DNA of 10,011 nucleotides from Paracoccaceae bacterium (GTDB taxonomy: Bacteria; Pseudomonadota; Alphaproteobacteria; Rhodobacterales; Rhodobacteraceae), in contig PWWF01000140.1 of the NCBI GenBank assembly GCA_003561595.1, positions 1-10,011 on the forward strand, written 5' to 3'. The notes below the pieces were generated by a model. It made no database searches and was not told the DNA's origin. It was given only the letters and a program-made list of their open reading frames with translations. Each line of letters begins with the position of its first letter. The stretch's first letter is position 1. Shown one piece after another: positions 1 to 6,157 of the stretch. The translations under genes and the position numbers were made by a program.

Positions 1-2771
1 GGGGAGTGCTGGGCGCGGTGGTCGGGATAGGCGATGCGCTGGCCTGCGGGCGCTTTTTCGATGCGCACGCGCAGGTCATACCACGCGGCCTGGCCTGTCA
101 CGGGGTCGGAATTGGCCCAGCGCAGGCCGTCGCCTTTGGATGGCAGCAGCTCGTGGATAAGATGGTTGAGCAGCGCGCCTTGCGTGGCCTCGGGGGCGTT
201 TTCGTCGAGCGCCCAGGCGCCGCGGCGTTTGGCGATGGCGTTCCATGTCCAGACGGTCTGCGGGTTGAGCGCGTCCATGCGCGCGACAGGCAGCGTGATC
301 CGGCCATGGAGTGAGGTGAGCACGGCCCAGTCGCCCTGCGCAAAGCCGTGTTCGATCCAGATATCGCCCGAGACATAGAGCGGCGCGTGCCCGTGGATCT
401 GGCGCAGCCAGGCGTTCTGGCTGCCCCAGCTATGGTAATGCGCCATCGGGCGTTGGGTCAGCGCGTGGAGGGGGAAGTCCCCGGCCTGCTGTTCGGAAAA
501 GGGCGGATACCAGACCGGCAGGGGGTCCATGCTTTCGATCAGGCGCGCGCGCAGGTGATCGGGGGGCTGGCGGGTGCCGTGGCCTTCGGCGGCAAGCTGG
601 AACTTGCGCATGGGTTCGGAATAGAGGTTGAACAGATAGGGCTGCGGCGCGTCATACAGGCCGCGCGACACGGCCCAGTCCTGATATGCGGCATTCCAGG
701 GTTTGAAGAATTGCGCGTCATTCGGGATAGGATCGATCCAGAAGCCGCCATTTTCGATATAGCGGTCGATCTGGTCGGGATTGGGGGCGCCGCGCCCCTG
801 CCCGGTGCCATCCGGGCAGCGCCATCCGGCCAGCGGGCCGATGCCGGGGCGGCGTTCGTGATGGGTGATGTAATCGGCATAGTCGCGGTATTTGGGGCTG
901 CCATCGGGCGTGACCATGCCGGGCAGGCCCAGCCGCGCGCCCAGATCCAGCAGCACCGACTGGAAGGGGCGCACATCACGGTCGGGCGCGACCACGGGCC
1001 AGCGGATGGAATCGGCCAGCGCCTCGGCCTCGCATATGGGGCGGTCCAGCAGGCTGATGCAGTCATGGCGTTCGAGATAGGTGGTATCGGGCAGGACCAG
1101 ATCGGCAAAGGCCACCATTTCCGAGCTGTAGGCGTCCGAACAGATGATACGCGGGATGCGGTAGCTGCCATCCTCCTCCGTGTCGGTCAGCATCTCCATG
1201 ACCTGCGACGTGTTCATGGAGGAATTCCACGCCATGTTCGCCATATAGAGAAACAGCGTGTCGATGGGGTAGGGGTCGCCCGCATGCGCGTTCGAGATGA
1301 CCATATGCATCATGCCATGGGCCGAGAGCGGCGCGTCCCAGGAAAATGCCTTGTCGATGCGTTTGGGGGTGCCGTCCTCATGGATCAGCAGATGTTCCGG
1401 CCCCAGCGGATAGCCCAGATGCGGGCCATCGAGCGGCTGGCCGGGGGCGTGGCCCGCATGGGGGCGGGGGTGCCCCTCGGGCGGTTTGGGATAGGGCGGT
1501 TTGAAGCGAAAGCCGCCGGGCGTCTCAATGCTGCCGATCAGGATTTGCAGCATATGCAGCGCGCGGGCGGTCTGAAACCCGTTGGAATGGGCCGAGATGC
1601 CGCGCATGGCGTGCATGGCGACGGGGCGGCCGATCATCTTGTCGTGGTGCTGGCCGCGGAAATCGGTCCAGGGCTGGTCGAGGGTGATTTCCTCTTCAAA
1701 GGCGACGCGCGCGATTTCTGACGCGATGGCGCGGATCTGGTCGGGGGTGATGCCGCAGCGGGGGGCCACGGCCTCCGGGGCATAGTCCTCATCCAGATAG
1801 CGGTCGGCCAGATGGCGGAACACGGGCAGATGGGGGACCCCGCCGCGTTCGACCCCACTTGCGAGATCGGGTGAAATGCCCGGCGTGTCCCATGCGACGG
1901 CCTGCCCGGTCTTGCGGTCGCGGACCAGTGGCTTGCCGTCGTCGTCGCGCAGGAACAGCCCCTTTTCGGGGCCCTCGGTCGCGTTCACCAGATAGGGGGC
2001 GTTGGTGTAGCGGATCAGATAGCCCAGATCGATCTTGCCTGCCTTGAGCAGTTCATGCACCAGCGACAGGATGAACAGCCCGTCCGTGCCCGGGGTGATG
2101 CCCACCCAGTCATCGGCGATGGCGTTGTATCCCGACCGGATCGGGTTGATGCCGATGACGCGGGCGCCGCGCGCCTTCAGTTTGCCCAGACCCATCTTGA
2201 TGGGGTTGCTGTCATGATCCTCGGCAACGCCAAACAGCAGGAACAGCCTGGTGCGGTCCCAGTCGGGCTGCCCGAACTCCCAGAACGATCCGCCCATGGT
2301 GTAGATGCCCGCCGCCGCCATGTTGACCGAACAAAAGCCCCCATGCGCCGCCCAGTTGGGGGTGCCGTAGGCCTGCGCCCACCAGCCGGTGAAACTCTGG
2401 GACTGGTCGCGCCCGGTGAAGAAGGCGAGCTTTTCCGGCGCGCTCTCGCGCAGGGGGCGCAGCCAGTCGGTGGCGATGGAGAGCGCCTCGTCCCACGAGA
2501 TTTCTTCGAACTCGCCCGATCCGCGCGGGCCTGTGCGTTTGAGAGGTGCGCGCAGCCGGGCGGGCGAGAGGTGCTGCATGATCCCCGCGCTGCCCTTGGC
2601 ACAGAGCACGCCACGATTGACCGGGTGATCGCGATTGCCGTCGATATAGGCGACCTTGCCATCCTTGAGATGCACATTGATCCCGCAACGGCAGGCGCAC
2701 ATGTAGCAGGTTGTCTGGCGGATCTCGTCGCCAACCCTGGGGGACAGGTCCAGCGCTGGCTGTTTGTTCAT
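1..2771 (-). CDS. soeA: Molybdopterin oxidoreductase, SoeA-like sulfite dehydrogenase catalytic subunit (3' end outside window)
   Basis: The frame stays open from an ATG at 2771 to the left edge, giving 923 visible residues; SoeA proteins are about 950-970, so only a short C-terminal piece is missing. A GGGAGGA ribosome site lies at 2781-2787, nine bases before the ATG. The N-terminus carries a [4Fe-4S] motif, C22-x2-C25-x3-C29-x27-C57, with an extra Cys27 (TTCYMCACRCG). The stretch HGGFCSVN contains Cys147, a likely molybdenum ligand. There is no twin-arginine signal, so the enzyme should be cytoplasmic. By family knowledge SoeA binds bis-MGD and one Fe-S cluster and oxidises sulfite to sulfate, with the ferredoxin-like SoeB and the NrfD-like membrane anchor SoeC. 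Those two would lie beyond the left edge. The assignment rests on remembered similarity over the first 300 residues or so; a related polysulfide, thiosulfate or tetrathionate-type enzyme is the alternative. Confidence 0.82.
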   Translation of the reverse strand, partial: MNKQPALDLSPRVGDEIRQTTCYMCACRCGINVHLKDGKVAYIDGNRDHPVNRGVLCAKGSAGIMQHLSPARLRAPLKRTGPRGSGEFEEISWDEALSIATDWLRPLRESAPEKLAFFTGRDQSQSFTGWWAQAYGTPNWAAHGGFCSVNMAAAGIYTMGGSFWEFGQPDWDRTRLFLLFGVAEDHDSNPIKMGLGKLKARGARVIGINPIRSGYNAIADDWVGITPGTDGLFILSLVHELLKAGKIDLGYLIRYTNAPYLVNATEGPEKGLFLRDDDGKPLVRDRKTGQAVAWDTPGISPDLASGVERGGVPHLPVFRHLADRYLDEDYAPEAVAPRCGITPDQIRAIASEIARVAFEEEITLDQPWTDFRGQHHDKMIGRPVAMHAMRGISAHSNGFQTARALHMLQILIGSIETPGGFRFKPPYPKPPEGHPRPHAGHAPGQPLDGPHLGYPLGPEHLLIHEDGTPKRIDKAFSWDAPLSAHGMMHMVISNAHAGDPYPIDTLFLYMANMAWNSSMNTSQVMEMLTDTEEDGSYRIPRIICSDAYSSEMVAFADLVLPDTTYLERHDCISLLDRPICEAEALADSIRWPVVAPDRDVRPFQSVLLDLGARLGLPGMVTPDGSPKYRDYADYITHHERRPGIGPLAGWRCPDGTGQGRGAPNPDQIDRYIENGGFWIDPIPNDAQFFKPWNAAYQDWAVSRGLYDAPQPYLFNLYSEPMRKFQLAAEGHGTRQPPDHLRARLIESMDPLPVWYPPFSEQQAGDFPLHALTQRPMAHYHSWGSQNAWLRQIHGHAPLYVSGDIWIEHGFAQGDWAVLTSLHGRITLPVARMDALNPQTVWTWNAIAKRRGAWALDENAPEATQGALLNHLIHELLPSKGDGLRWANSDPVTGQAAWYDLRVRIEKAPAGQRIAYPDHRAQHS

Positions 2772-2881
2772 GGCCCGCGATCCTCCCGATCTTGTTCCAA
2801 CATCCGGCCCTGGGGCAGAACGGTTTCCCCAATGAGTGCAGAAACGTGAATGGATTGTCCAGAAATAATCGACGCTTGCCC
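2772..2881 (-). promoter_or_regulatory. Leader between small membrane gene 2 and soeA-like gene
   Basis: These 110 bases separate the stop of the upstream small membrane gene from the soeA-like ATG on the same strand. The spacing allows either read-through or a separate promoter. The soeA ribosome site is at 2781-2787. An interrupted dyad, GATT-N10-AATC on either strand, lies at 2853-2870 and could be an operator, but it is short enough to be chance. I see no good -35/-10 pair and no terminator-like hairpin with a T run. Confidence 0.25.
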
Positions 2882-3193
2882 TCAGCGGCGCCATCTGTGC
2901 CAGGCCAGGTGGGCCAGCAGCGCGACCGCCCAGCCCAGTCCGGTGGCGACCCCCAGCGGCACTGTTACCAGCATGAACCAGCCCATGACTGCCATGCCAT
3001 AGAGCAACCCGCCCCAATCGCTACCGAGGATCACGCAAGGGTGCACATTGCCTTCATCCAGCCGGCACCCGGCAAGCGAGGCCACGCCCCCCGACATCGC
3101 GACGGACAGCACAGGCAGCAGCGCCACCAGCGCGATCACGGCCAACGCCCAGAGATAGCTGCGCCATGGAAAAGGGGCGGGGCTGTGCATCAT
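2882..3193 (-). CDS. Small membrane protein 2, CX9C loop (paralog of the adjacent gene)
   Basis: The 103-residue product was not recognised as a named family. I placed the start at the ATG at 3193, where it overlaps the upstream stop as ATGA; a second ATG follows immediately at 3190, and an AGGT ribosome-like stretch sits before them. A longer upstream frame exists but would run through the neighbouring gene and is not credible. A hydrophobic segment covers about residues 13-33, followed by a loop with Cys43 and Cys53 (LAGC-x9-CV). Another long hydrophobic stretch runs from about 63 to 97, ending in a basic tail (HRWRR). If the N-terminus is inside, the cysteine loop would face the periplasm and could form a disulfide. 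It aligns end to end with the product of 3190-3489 and is evidently a tandem duplicate. Function unknown. Confidence 0.8.
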   Translation of the reverse strand: MMHSPAPFPWRSYLWALAVIALVALLPVLSVAMSGGVASLAGCRLDEGNVHPCVILGSDWGGLLYGMAVMGWFMLVTVPLGVATGLGWAVALLAHLAWHRWRR

Positions 3194-3489
3194 CGCGACC
3201 TGCGCCAGATCAGATGGACCACCAGCACAAACACCCAGATACCGAGCCCGATGGTTCCGAACAGGATACCCAGCGGCGCAAGCCATGACAGCATGCCGAT
3301 CGCATAAAGTGTGCTGCGCATGTTGTAACCCAGCAGAACGCAGTCCTCGGTCATGCCGACATGCAGATCGCATCCGGCCAAGGCGGCCCCGGTTTCAGCC
3401 ATGATCCCGGCCAGAAAGGGTGACAGGGCCAGCACCAGAATGCCGGTCAGCGTGGCCAGATACGGGGCCTTGGGAAAGGGCCGTGTCAT
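3190..3489 (-). CDS. Small membrane protein 1, CX9C loop (paralog of the adjacent gene)
   Basis: The 99-residue product was not recognised as a named family. Its ATG at 3489 overlaps the stop of the NUDIX gene as ATGA (3486-3489), so it is probably translated by coupling; no strong ribosome site of its own is visible. Hydrophobic residues span about 11-30. A polar loop with Cys40 and Cys50 (LAGC-x9-CV) follows, then a hydrophobic stretch at about 59-95 (one long or two short membrane passes) and a basic end (WRRSR). Shared landmarks with the next gene product, in order: LAGC, a Gly five residues later, CV-x-LG, LY, a Trp, a Gly-rich segment, W near the last span, HL-x-W and terminal arginines. 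It may be an envelope or membrane accessory protein, but no function can be assigned. Confidence 0.82.
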   Translation of the reverse strand: MTRPFPKAPYLATLTGILVLALSPFLAGIMAETGAALAGCDLHVGMTEDCVLLGYNMRSTLYAIGMLSWLAPLGILFGTIGLGIWVFVLVVHLIWRRSR

Positions 3490-4160
3490 GCGATGCGCCG
3501 AAAGACCGACTCATCCGTGCGGTTGTCGAAAAACGGGACCGAATCGGCCCAGGGTTCGCCGCGCAGAAGGGCCTCGGCCTCGGCCAGCACGACCTCGGTG
3601 ATGAAGGGCAGGTTCAGGCGGCGGGCCTCGGCCATCGGGACCCAGTGCAGATGGCTGAGCTCCTCGCATGCGGCAGAGAAATCGTCGGCATCGCCTGCCA
3701 CGGCGCCGATCTCGGCCAGAAAGAAGCGCGCATCGAACCGGCGGGTGCGGCCCGGTGGGGTGATGGCGCGAAAGATGTAGCGCAGCGCAGTCGCATCGGG
3801 GCGCAGGCCGCGCGCGGCAAAGCCCTGCCAGTCCTGCGGCGGGCTGTCCCATGCGCCGGGGCGGCCCAGGGCAAGGCCGGTTTCTTCCCACAGCTCGCGG
3901 ATGGCAGCGGCGGCCAGGGCCATGGGCGCGGGATGATCCAGCGCCAGCCGCGCCTGACAGGTGGGATTGAGCGCGCCCGCAAGTGGCACCTGCGCATCGC
4001 CCGCATCAACCGCGCCGCCGGGAAAGACATATTTGTCGGGCATGAAGGCCGCGCCCGATCCGCGCTGGCCCATCAGGACCGCAGGCGCAGTGCCGGTATT
4101 GCGCACCAGCAGGATGGTCGCGGCGTCACGGATCGCTGTTCTGTCGGGCCCCTGCGTCAT
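3486..4160 (-). CDS. NUDIX hydrolase with interrupted Nudix box (NUDT19-like)
   Basis: The 224-residue product contains FPGGAVDAGD (residues 46-55) and, after an insertion, the core AIRELWEETGL (86-96) with R88, E89, E92, E93 and G95, the metal-binding half of the Nudix box GX5EX7REUXEEXGU. The spacing from the box glycine to the REUXEE core is about 25 residues longer than the canonical box, and the GX5E position is Asp55. Such an insertion is known in the NUDT7/NUDT19 branch, which hydrolyses CoA-type or other nucleotide diphosphate substrates; the substrate here is not determinable. The ATG at 4160 is supported by GGAGAG at 4165-4170. It lies 35 bases inside the end of the DUF983 gene, and the next in-frame Met is at residue 30, too late to keep the first strand of the fold. 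The stop overlaps the next ATG. Confidence 0.9.
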   Translation of the reverse strand: MTQGPDRTAIRDAATILLVRNTGTAPAVLMGQRGSGAAFMPDKYVFPGGAVDAGDAQVPLAGALNPTCQARLALDHPAPMALAAAAIRELWEETGLALGRPGAWDSPPQDWQGFAARGLRPDATALRYIFRAITPPGRTRRFDARFFLAEIGAVAGDADDFSAACEELSHLHWVPMAEARRLNLPFITEVVLAEAEALLRGEPWADSVPFFDNRTDESVFRRIA

Positions 4161-4548
4161 AACGCTCTCCGAAGCCGTGCATGCGGCGTGACCATTGGAT
4201 GGCGACGATCATGCCCTTGAATCGCGGCAGAAGGAACAGCGAAAGCGCCACCAGCAGCGCCGAGAAGATCGTGAACAACAGCGCGGGATGCATATCCCAT
4301 GCGAACATGGCCGAGACCATCAGCGGCGTGACAACCTTGAGCGTGACCAGCATGGTCAGATAGGCCGGGCCGTCATCGGCGCGCTGATGGCTCAGATCCT
4401 CGCCGCAGCCGGGGCAGGTGTCGCGCACCTTCAGAAACTTTTCCAGCATGGGCGCCTGCCCGCAGGCGGGGCATTTGCAGCGCAGGCCACGCAGGACCGC
4501 AGGCTGCAGGGGCCGGTCGTCGGTATATGGCGCGTCTATGCTGGACAT
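4126..4548 (-). CDS. DUF983 family zinc-ribbon membrane protein
   Basis: The 140-residue product has a zinc-ribbon-like start, RCKCPACG (Cys24, Cys26, Cys29) and TCPGCG (Cys45, Cys48), followed by two hydrophobic segments at about residues 62-82 and 86-107 and a basic cytoplasmic tail. This layout and length are typical of DUF983, a family common in alphaproteobacteria and of unknown function. I placed the start at the ATG at 4548, preceded by AGGAG (4555-4559 on the complement) six bases away. The frame remains open far upstream, but that extension crosses the EF-hand and sigma genes antisense and is an artefact of high GC. This is the first gene of a four-gene block; its end overlaps the NUDIX start by 35 bases. 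Confidence 0.92.
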   Translation of the reverse strand: MSSIDAPYTDDRPLQPAVLRGLRCKCPACGQAPMLEKFLKVRDTCPGCGEDLSHQRADDGPAYLTMLVTLKVVTPLMVSAMFAWDMHPALLFTIFSALLVALSLFLLPRFKGMIVAIQWSRRMHGFGERYDAGARQNSDP

Positions 4549-4708
4549 GGGGCACTCCTGCTGAACAAGCGCGAAGAATACATCATTTCGCATCCGGCAC
4601 CACCCGTGCGCCGGGGCCGCGTCAGCATGTCGCAAGAATTTGCGCGGGGCCGCGACGGAATTCGGCGTGCGGCACGTTTGAGCGGCACATGACACAAGGA
4701 GCAGACGC
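4549..4708. promoter_or_regulatory. Divergent control region between DUF983 and EF-hand genes
   Basis: These 160 bases must hold the promoters of both operons. On the minus strand TATTCT (complement of 4575-4580) is a possible -10 for the DUF983 gene, but no convincing -35 sits at the right distance. The sequence CGGGGCCGCG occurs twice, at 4612-4621 and 4645-4654, each preceded by TGCG with one base of difference. Toward the EF-hand gene, GGAATT (4657-4662) resembles an ECF -35 but lacks a matching -10 at 15-17 bases. The EF-hand ribosome site is AAGGAG at 4696-4701. Promoter positions are therefore inferred, not seen. Confidence 0.4.
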
Positions 4709-5164
4709 ATGAAACAGCTGACAGCCGTAATGGGCGTGATCATTCTGGGGCTGGCACCGGGGCTGGCCGAGGCGCGAACGGGCGGGGCGATGCCCTCTTT
4801 CGACACACTCGACAGCGATGACAGCGGCAGCGTGACATTCGAGGATTTCGAGGCCGCGCTGGATGCGCGCCCGCGCGCAATGCAGGACCGCATGATCGAG
4901 CGGCTGATGGAACATGCCGATGATGATGGTCTGCTGGACGAGGATGCGCTGCGCGGCGCGTTCCAGGCGATGCAGGCCGACCGCGCCGGGGCGATTCCGG
5001 CACAGCGGCGCGAGCGGATGCGCGCGGGGATGTTCGAGCGGATCGATGCCAATGACGATGGCGTGATCGATGCCGACGAATATGCCGCCTTCATGGAGCG
5101 CGGGGCAGAGCGGATGCAACGGCGCGGCCCGCGCGGGCAGCGTGGCCATGGCGGCGGCGACTGA
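4709..5164 (+). CDS. Exported EF-hand domain protein
   Basis: The 151-residue product starts with a signal peptide (short KQ start, hydrophobic core to about residue 19, likely cleavage after AEA at 20-22). One EF-hand loop begins at Asp35 (D35, D37, S39, S41, T43; acidic D46 at position 12). A second, near-canonical loop begins at Asp113 (D113, N115, D117, D121, with E124 at position 12). Between them, a degenerate loop around residues 69-80 has D71, D73 and D77 but His and Ala at positions 1 and 12. The tail is rich in Arg and Gly (RRGPRGQRGHGGGD). It should bind calcium in the periplasm. AAGGAG at 4696-4701 fixes the start. It is the first gene before an ECF sigma, anti-sigma and sensor, 65 bases upstream of the sigma gene, which suggests co-regulation or a sensing role. 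Its partner is unknown. Confidence 0.9.
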   Translation: MKQLTAVMGVIILGLAPGLAEARTGGAMPSFDTLDSDDSGSVTFEDFEAALDARPRAMQDRMIERLMEHADDDGLLDEDALRGAFQAMQADRAGAIPAQRRERMRAGMFERIDANDDGVIDADEYAAFMERGAERMQRRGPRGQRGHGGGD

Positions 5165-5185
5165 TCCGTTCTATCACCATCAGGT

Positions 5186-5214
5186 GACGGTCCTGCCATG
5201 GGGGTGGGGCCGTC
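5186..5214 (+). other. Hairpin between EF-hand and sigma factor genes
   Basis: GACGG at 5186-5190 pairs with CCGTC at 5210-5214, and the stem continues inward by one T-G pair, two C-G pairs and a further T-G pair, leaving a loop of about 11 bases. A smaller perfect repeat, TCACC-ATCA-GGTGA, lies just before at 5174-5187. There is no T run, so this is not a standard intrinsic terminator. It may stabilise or process the transcript, or partly attenuate expression of the sigma gene relative to the EF-hand gene. Chance pairing in GC-rich sequence is possible. Confidence 0.35.
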
Positions 5215-5229
5215 CGGAACAGGATTGCG

Positions 5230-5811
5230 ATGGGGCGCCCGGTGCCGGACTCTGCCGAAATGGCGCAATCGGACCTGCTGGCCCGCTTTGCCCGCGGGGA
5301 TATGCAGGCGGCCGAGGAACTGACCGACATGATCGCGCCGCGGTTGCTGCGCTATGCCGCGCGCATGCTGGGCGACCCGGTCGAGGCCGAGGATATCGTT
5401 CAGGAAACCATGCTGCGCCTGTGGCGTCTGGCCCCGGACTGGCAGCGCGGACAGGCGCAGCCGCTGACATGGGCGTTCCGGGTCAGCAGCAATCTGTGCA
5501 CCGACCGGCTGCGCAGGCGCCGGGGCGGGGTGCCCGAACTGCCCGAGATTGTCGATACCGCGCCCGGCGTGGATGCGGCACTGATGCAGCGCGCCCGCGC
5601 CGATGCGCTGGAACACGCCCTGATGGCGCTGCCAGAGCGGCAGCGGCAGGCCGTTGTGCTGCGGCATCTGGAGGGGCTGTCAAACCCCGAGATTGCAGAG
5701 ATCATGATGGTAGGGGTAGAGGCCGTGGAAAGCCTGACTGCGCGGGGCAAGCGCCAGCTTGCAGGTTTGCTGCGCGGGCAGCGCGAAGAACTGGGATATG
5801 ATGATGCGTAA
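5230..5811 (+). CDS. ECF (extracytoplasmic function) RNA polymerase sigma factor
   Basis: The 193-residue product has the two-domain ECF plan. The sigma-2 region is about residues 14-98: DLLARFARGD, then DPVEAEDIVQET for core binding, and PLTWAFRVSSNLCTDRLRRRR for -10 recognition. The sigma-4 helix-turn-helix is about residues 126-182: LPERQRQAVVLRHLEGLSN, then EIAEIM and VEAVESLTARGKRQL. It directs RNA polymerase to promoters of a stress or metal-response regulon. The ATG at 5230 has AGGA at 5221-5224, five bases away; an internal ATG at 5260 (Met11) also precedes the conserved domain and could be the true start. Its end overlaps the next gene by 8 bases. The downstream membrane protein and sensor suggest control by a CnrY/CnrX-like pair. 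A standard ECF autoregulatory promoter was not found. Confidence 0.93.
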   Translation: MGRPVPDSAEMAQSDLLARFARGDMQAAEELTDMIAPRLLRYAARMLGDPVEAEDIVQETMLRLWRLAPDWQRGQAQPLTWAFRVSSNLCTDRLRRRRGGVPELPEIVDTAPGVDAALMQRARADALEHALMALPERQRQAVVLRHLEGLSNPEIAEIMMVGVEAVESLTARGKRQLAGLLRGQREELGYDDA

Positions 5812-6154
5812 GACCGAGCAGACAGAACCCGACCGCAGCCTTGCCGCCGCGCGGGACCATGCGCCGCAGATGCGCGATGCGTTGCGCCAGCGTATCCTTG
5901 CAGATGCCCGCGCCGCGCTGCCCGCGCCCGCCGCTGCGCGTCCCGCATTGGGGCGGCGGTGGCGGCTGGAATGGCGCTGGGCGGCACCGGGGTTGGCCGG
6001 GGCCGCCTGCGCCACGCTGGCGGGGTTCTGGATCGGCGCGGCAGTCCCGCTCGCGCCCGATGCGCCCCTTTGGGCGCTTGCGGCGCTGGATTATCTGGAT
6101 GGCGTGGCGCTGCCCCTGATGGGCATGGTCGATCCGCTTGTGATGGAGTTCTGA
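5804..6154 (+). CDS. Putative single-span anti-sigma factor
   Basis: The 116-residue product (118 from the first ATG) is not a named family to me. Three in-frame ATGs stand in a row at 5798, 5801 and 5804; I chose 5804 because GGGA at 5793-5796 then has a seven-base spacer. It overlaps the sigma gene end, indicating translational coupling. The cytoplasmic part (about 1-58) has a helical stretch RDALRQRILADARAAL at residues 24-39, then a basic RRWRLEWRW segment and one membrane span at about 60-82. A short periplasmic tail ends in PLVMEF. It lacks the HxxxCxxC zinc motif of ZAS anti-sigma factors. Position, size and topology fit a CnrY-like anti-sigma factor. Related proteins in this bacterial group may carry a misleading dihydroorotate dehydrogenase label; no such domain is visible. 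Confidence 0.75.
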   Translation: MRKTEQTEPDRSLAAARDHAPQMRDALRQRILADARAALPAPAAARPALGRRWRLEWRWAAPGLAGAACATLAGFWIGAAVPLAPDAPLWALAALDYLDGVALPLMGMVDPLVMEF

Positions 6155-6157
6155 GCG

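Noticed and set aside
348..1721. Plus-strand open frame of 457 codons
   Set aside because: It lies antisense to the soeA-like gene, whose frame shows clear Fe-S and molybdenum-binding motifs. The plus-strand product has no recognisable domain and reflects GC-rich codon usage.
2853..2870. GATT-N10-AATC dyad as a LysR or FNR operator upstream of the soeA-like gene
   Set aside because: It has four-base arms only and matches neither the FNR consensus nor a strong LysR box. It is mentioned in the leader entry but not claimed as a site.
4657..4680. ECF-type promoter GGAATT ... CGTTTG before the EF-hand gene
   Set aside because: The gap between the two elements is only 12 bases, too short for the usual 15-17, so autoregulation could not be supported from this pair.
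4126..5667. Minus-strand frame of 513 codons
   Set aside because: Only the last 140 codons (start 4548) are real, as the DUF983 protein. The upstream part runs antisense through the EF-hand and sigma genes and ignores a good ribosome site at 4555-4559.
5070..5801. Plus-strand frame of 243 codons overlapping the sigma gene
   Set aside because: It is out of frame with the EF-hand and sigma genes, and the product is rich in Gly, Ala and Arg with no domain.
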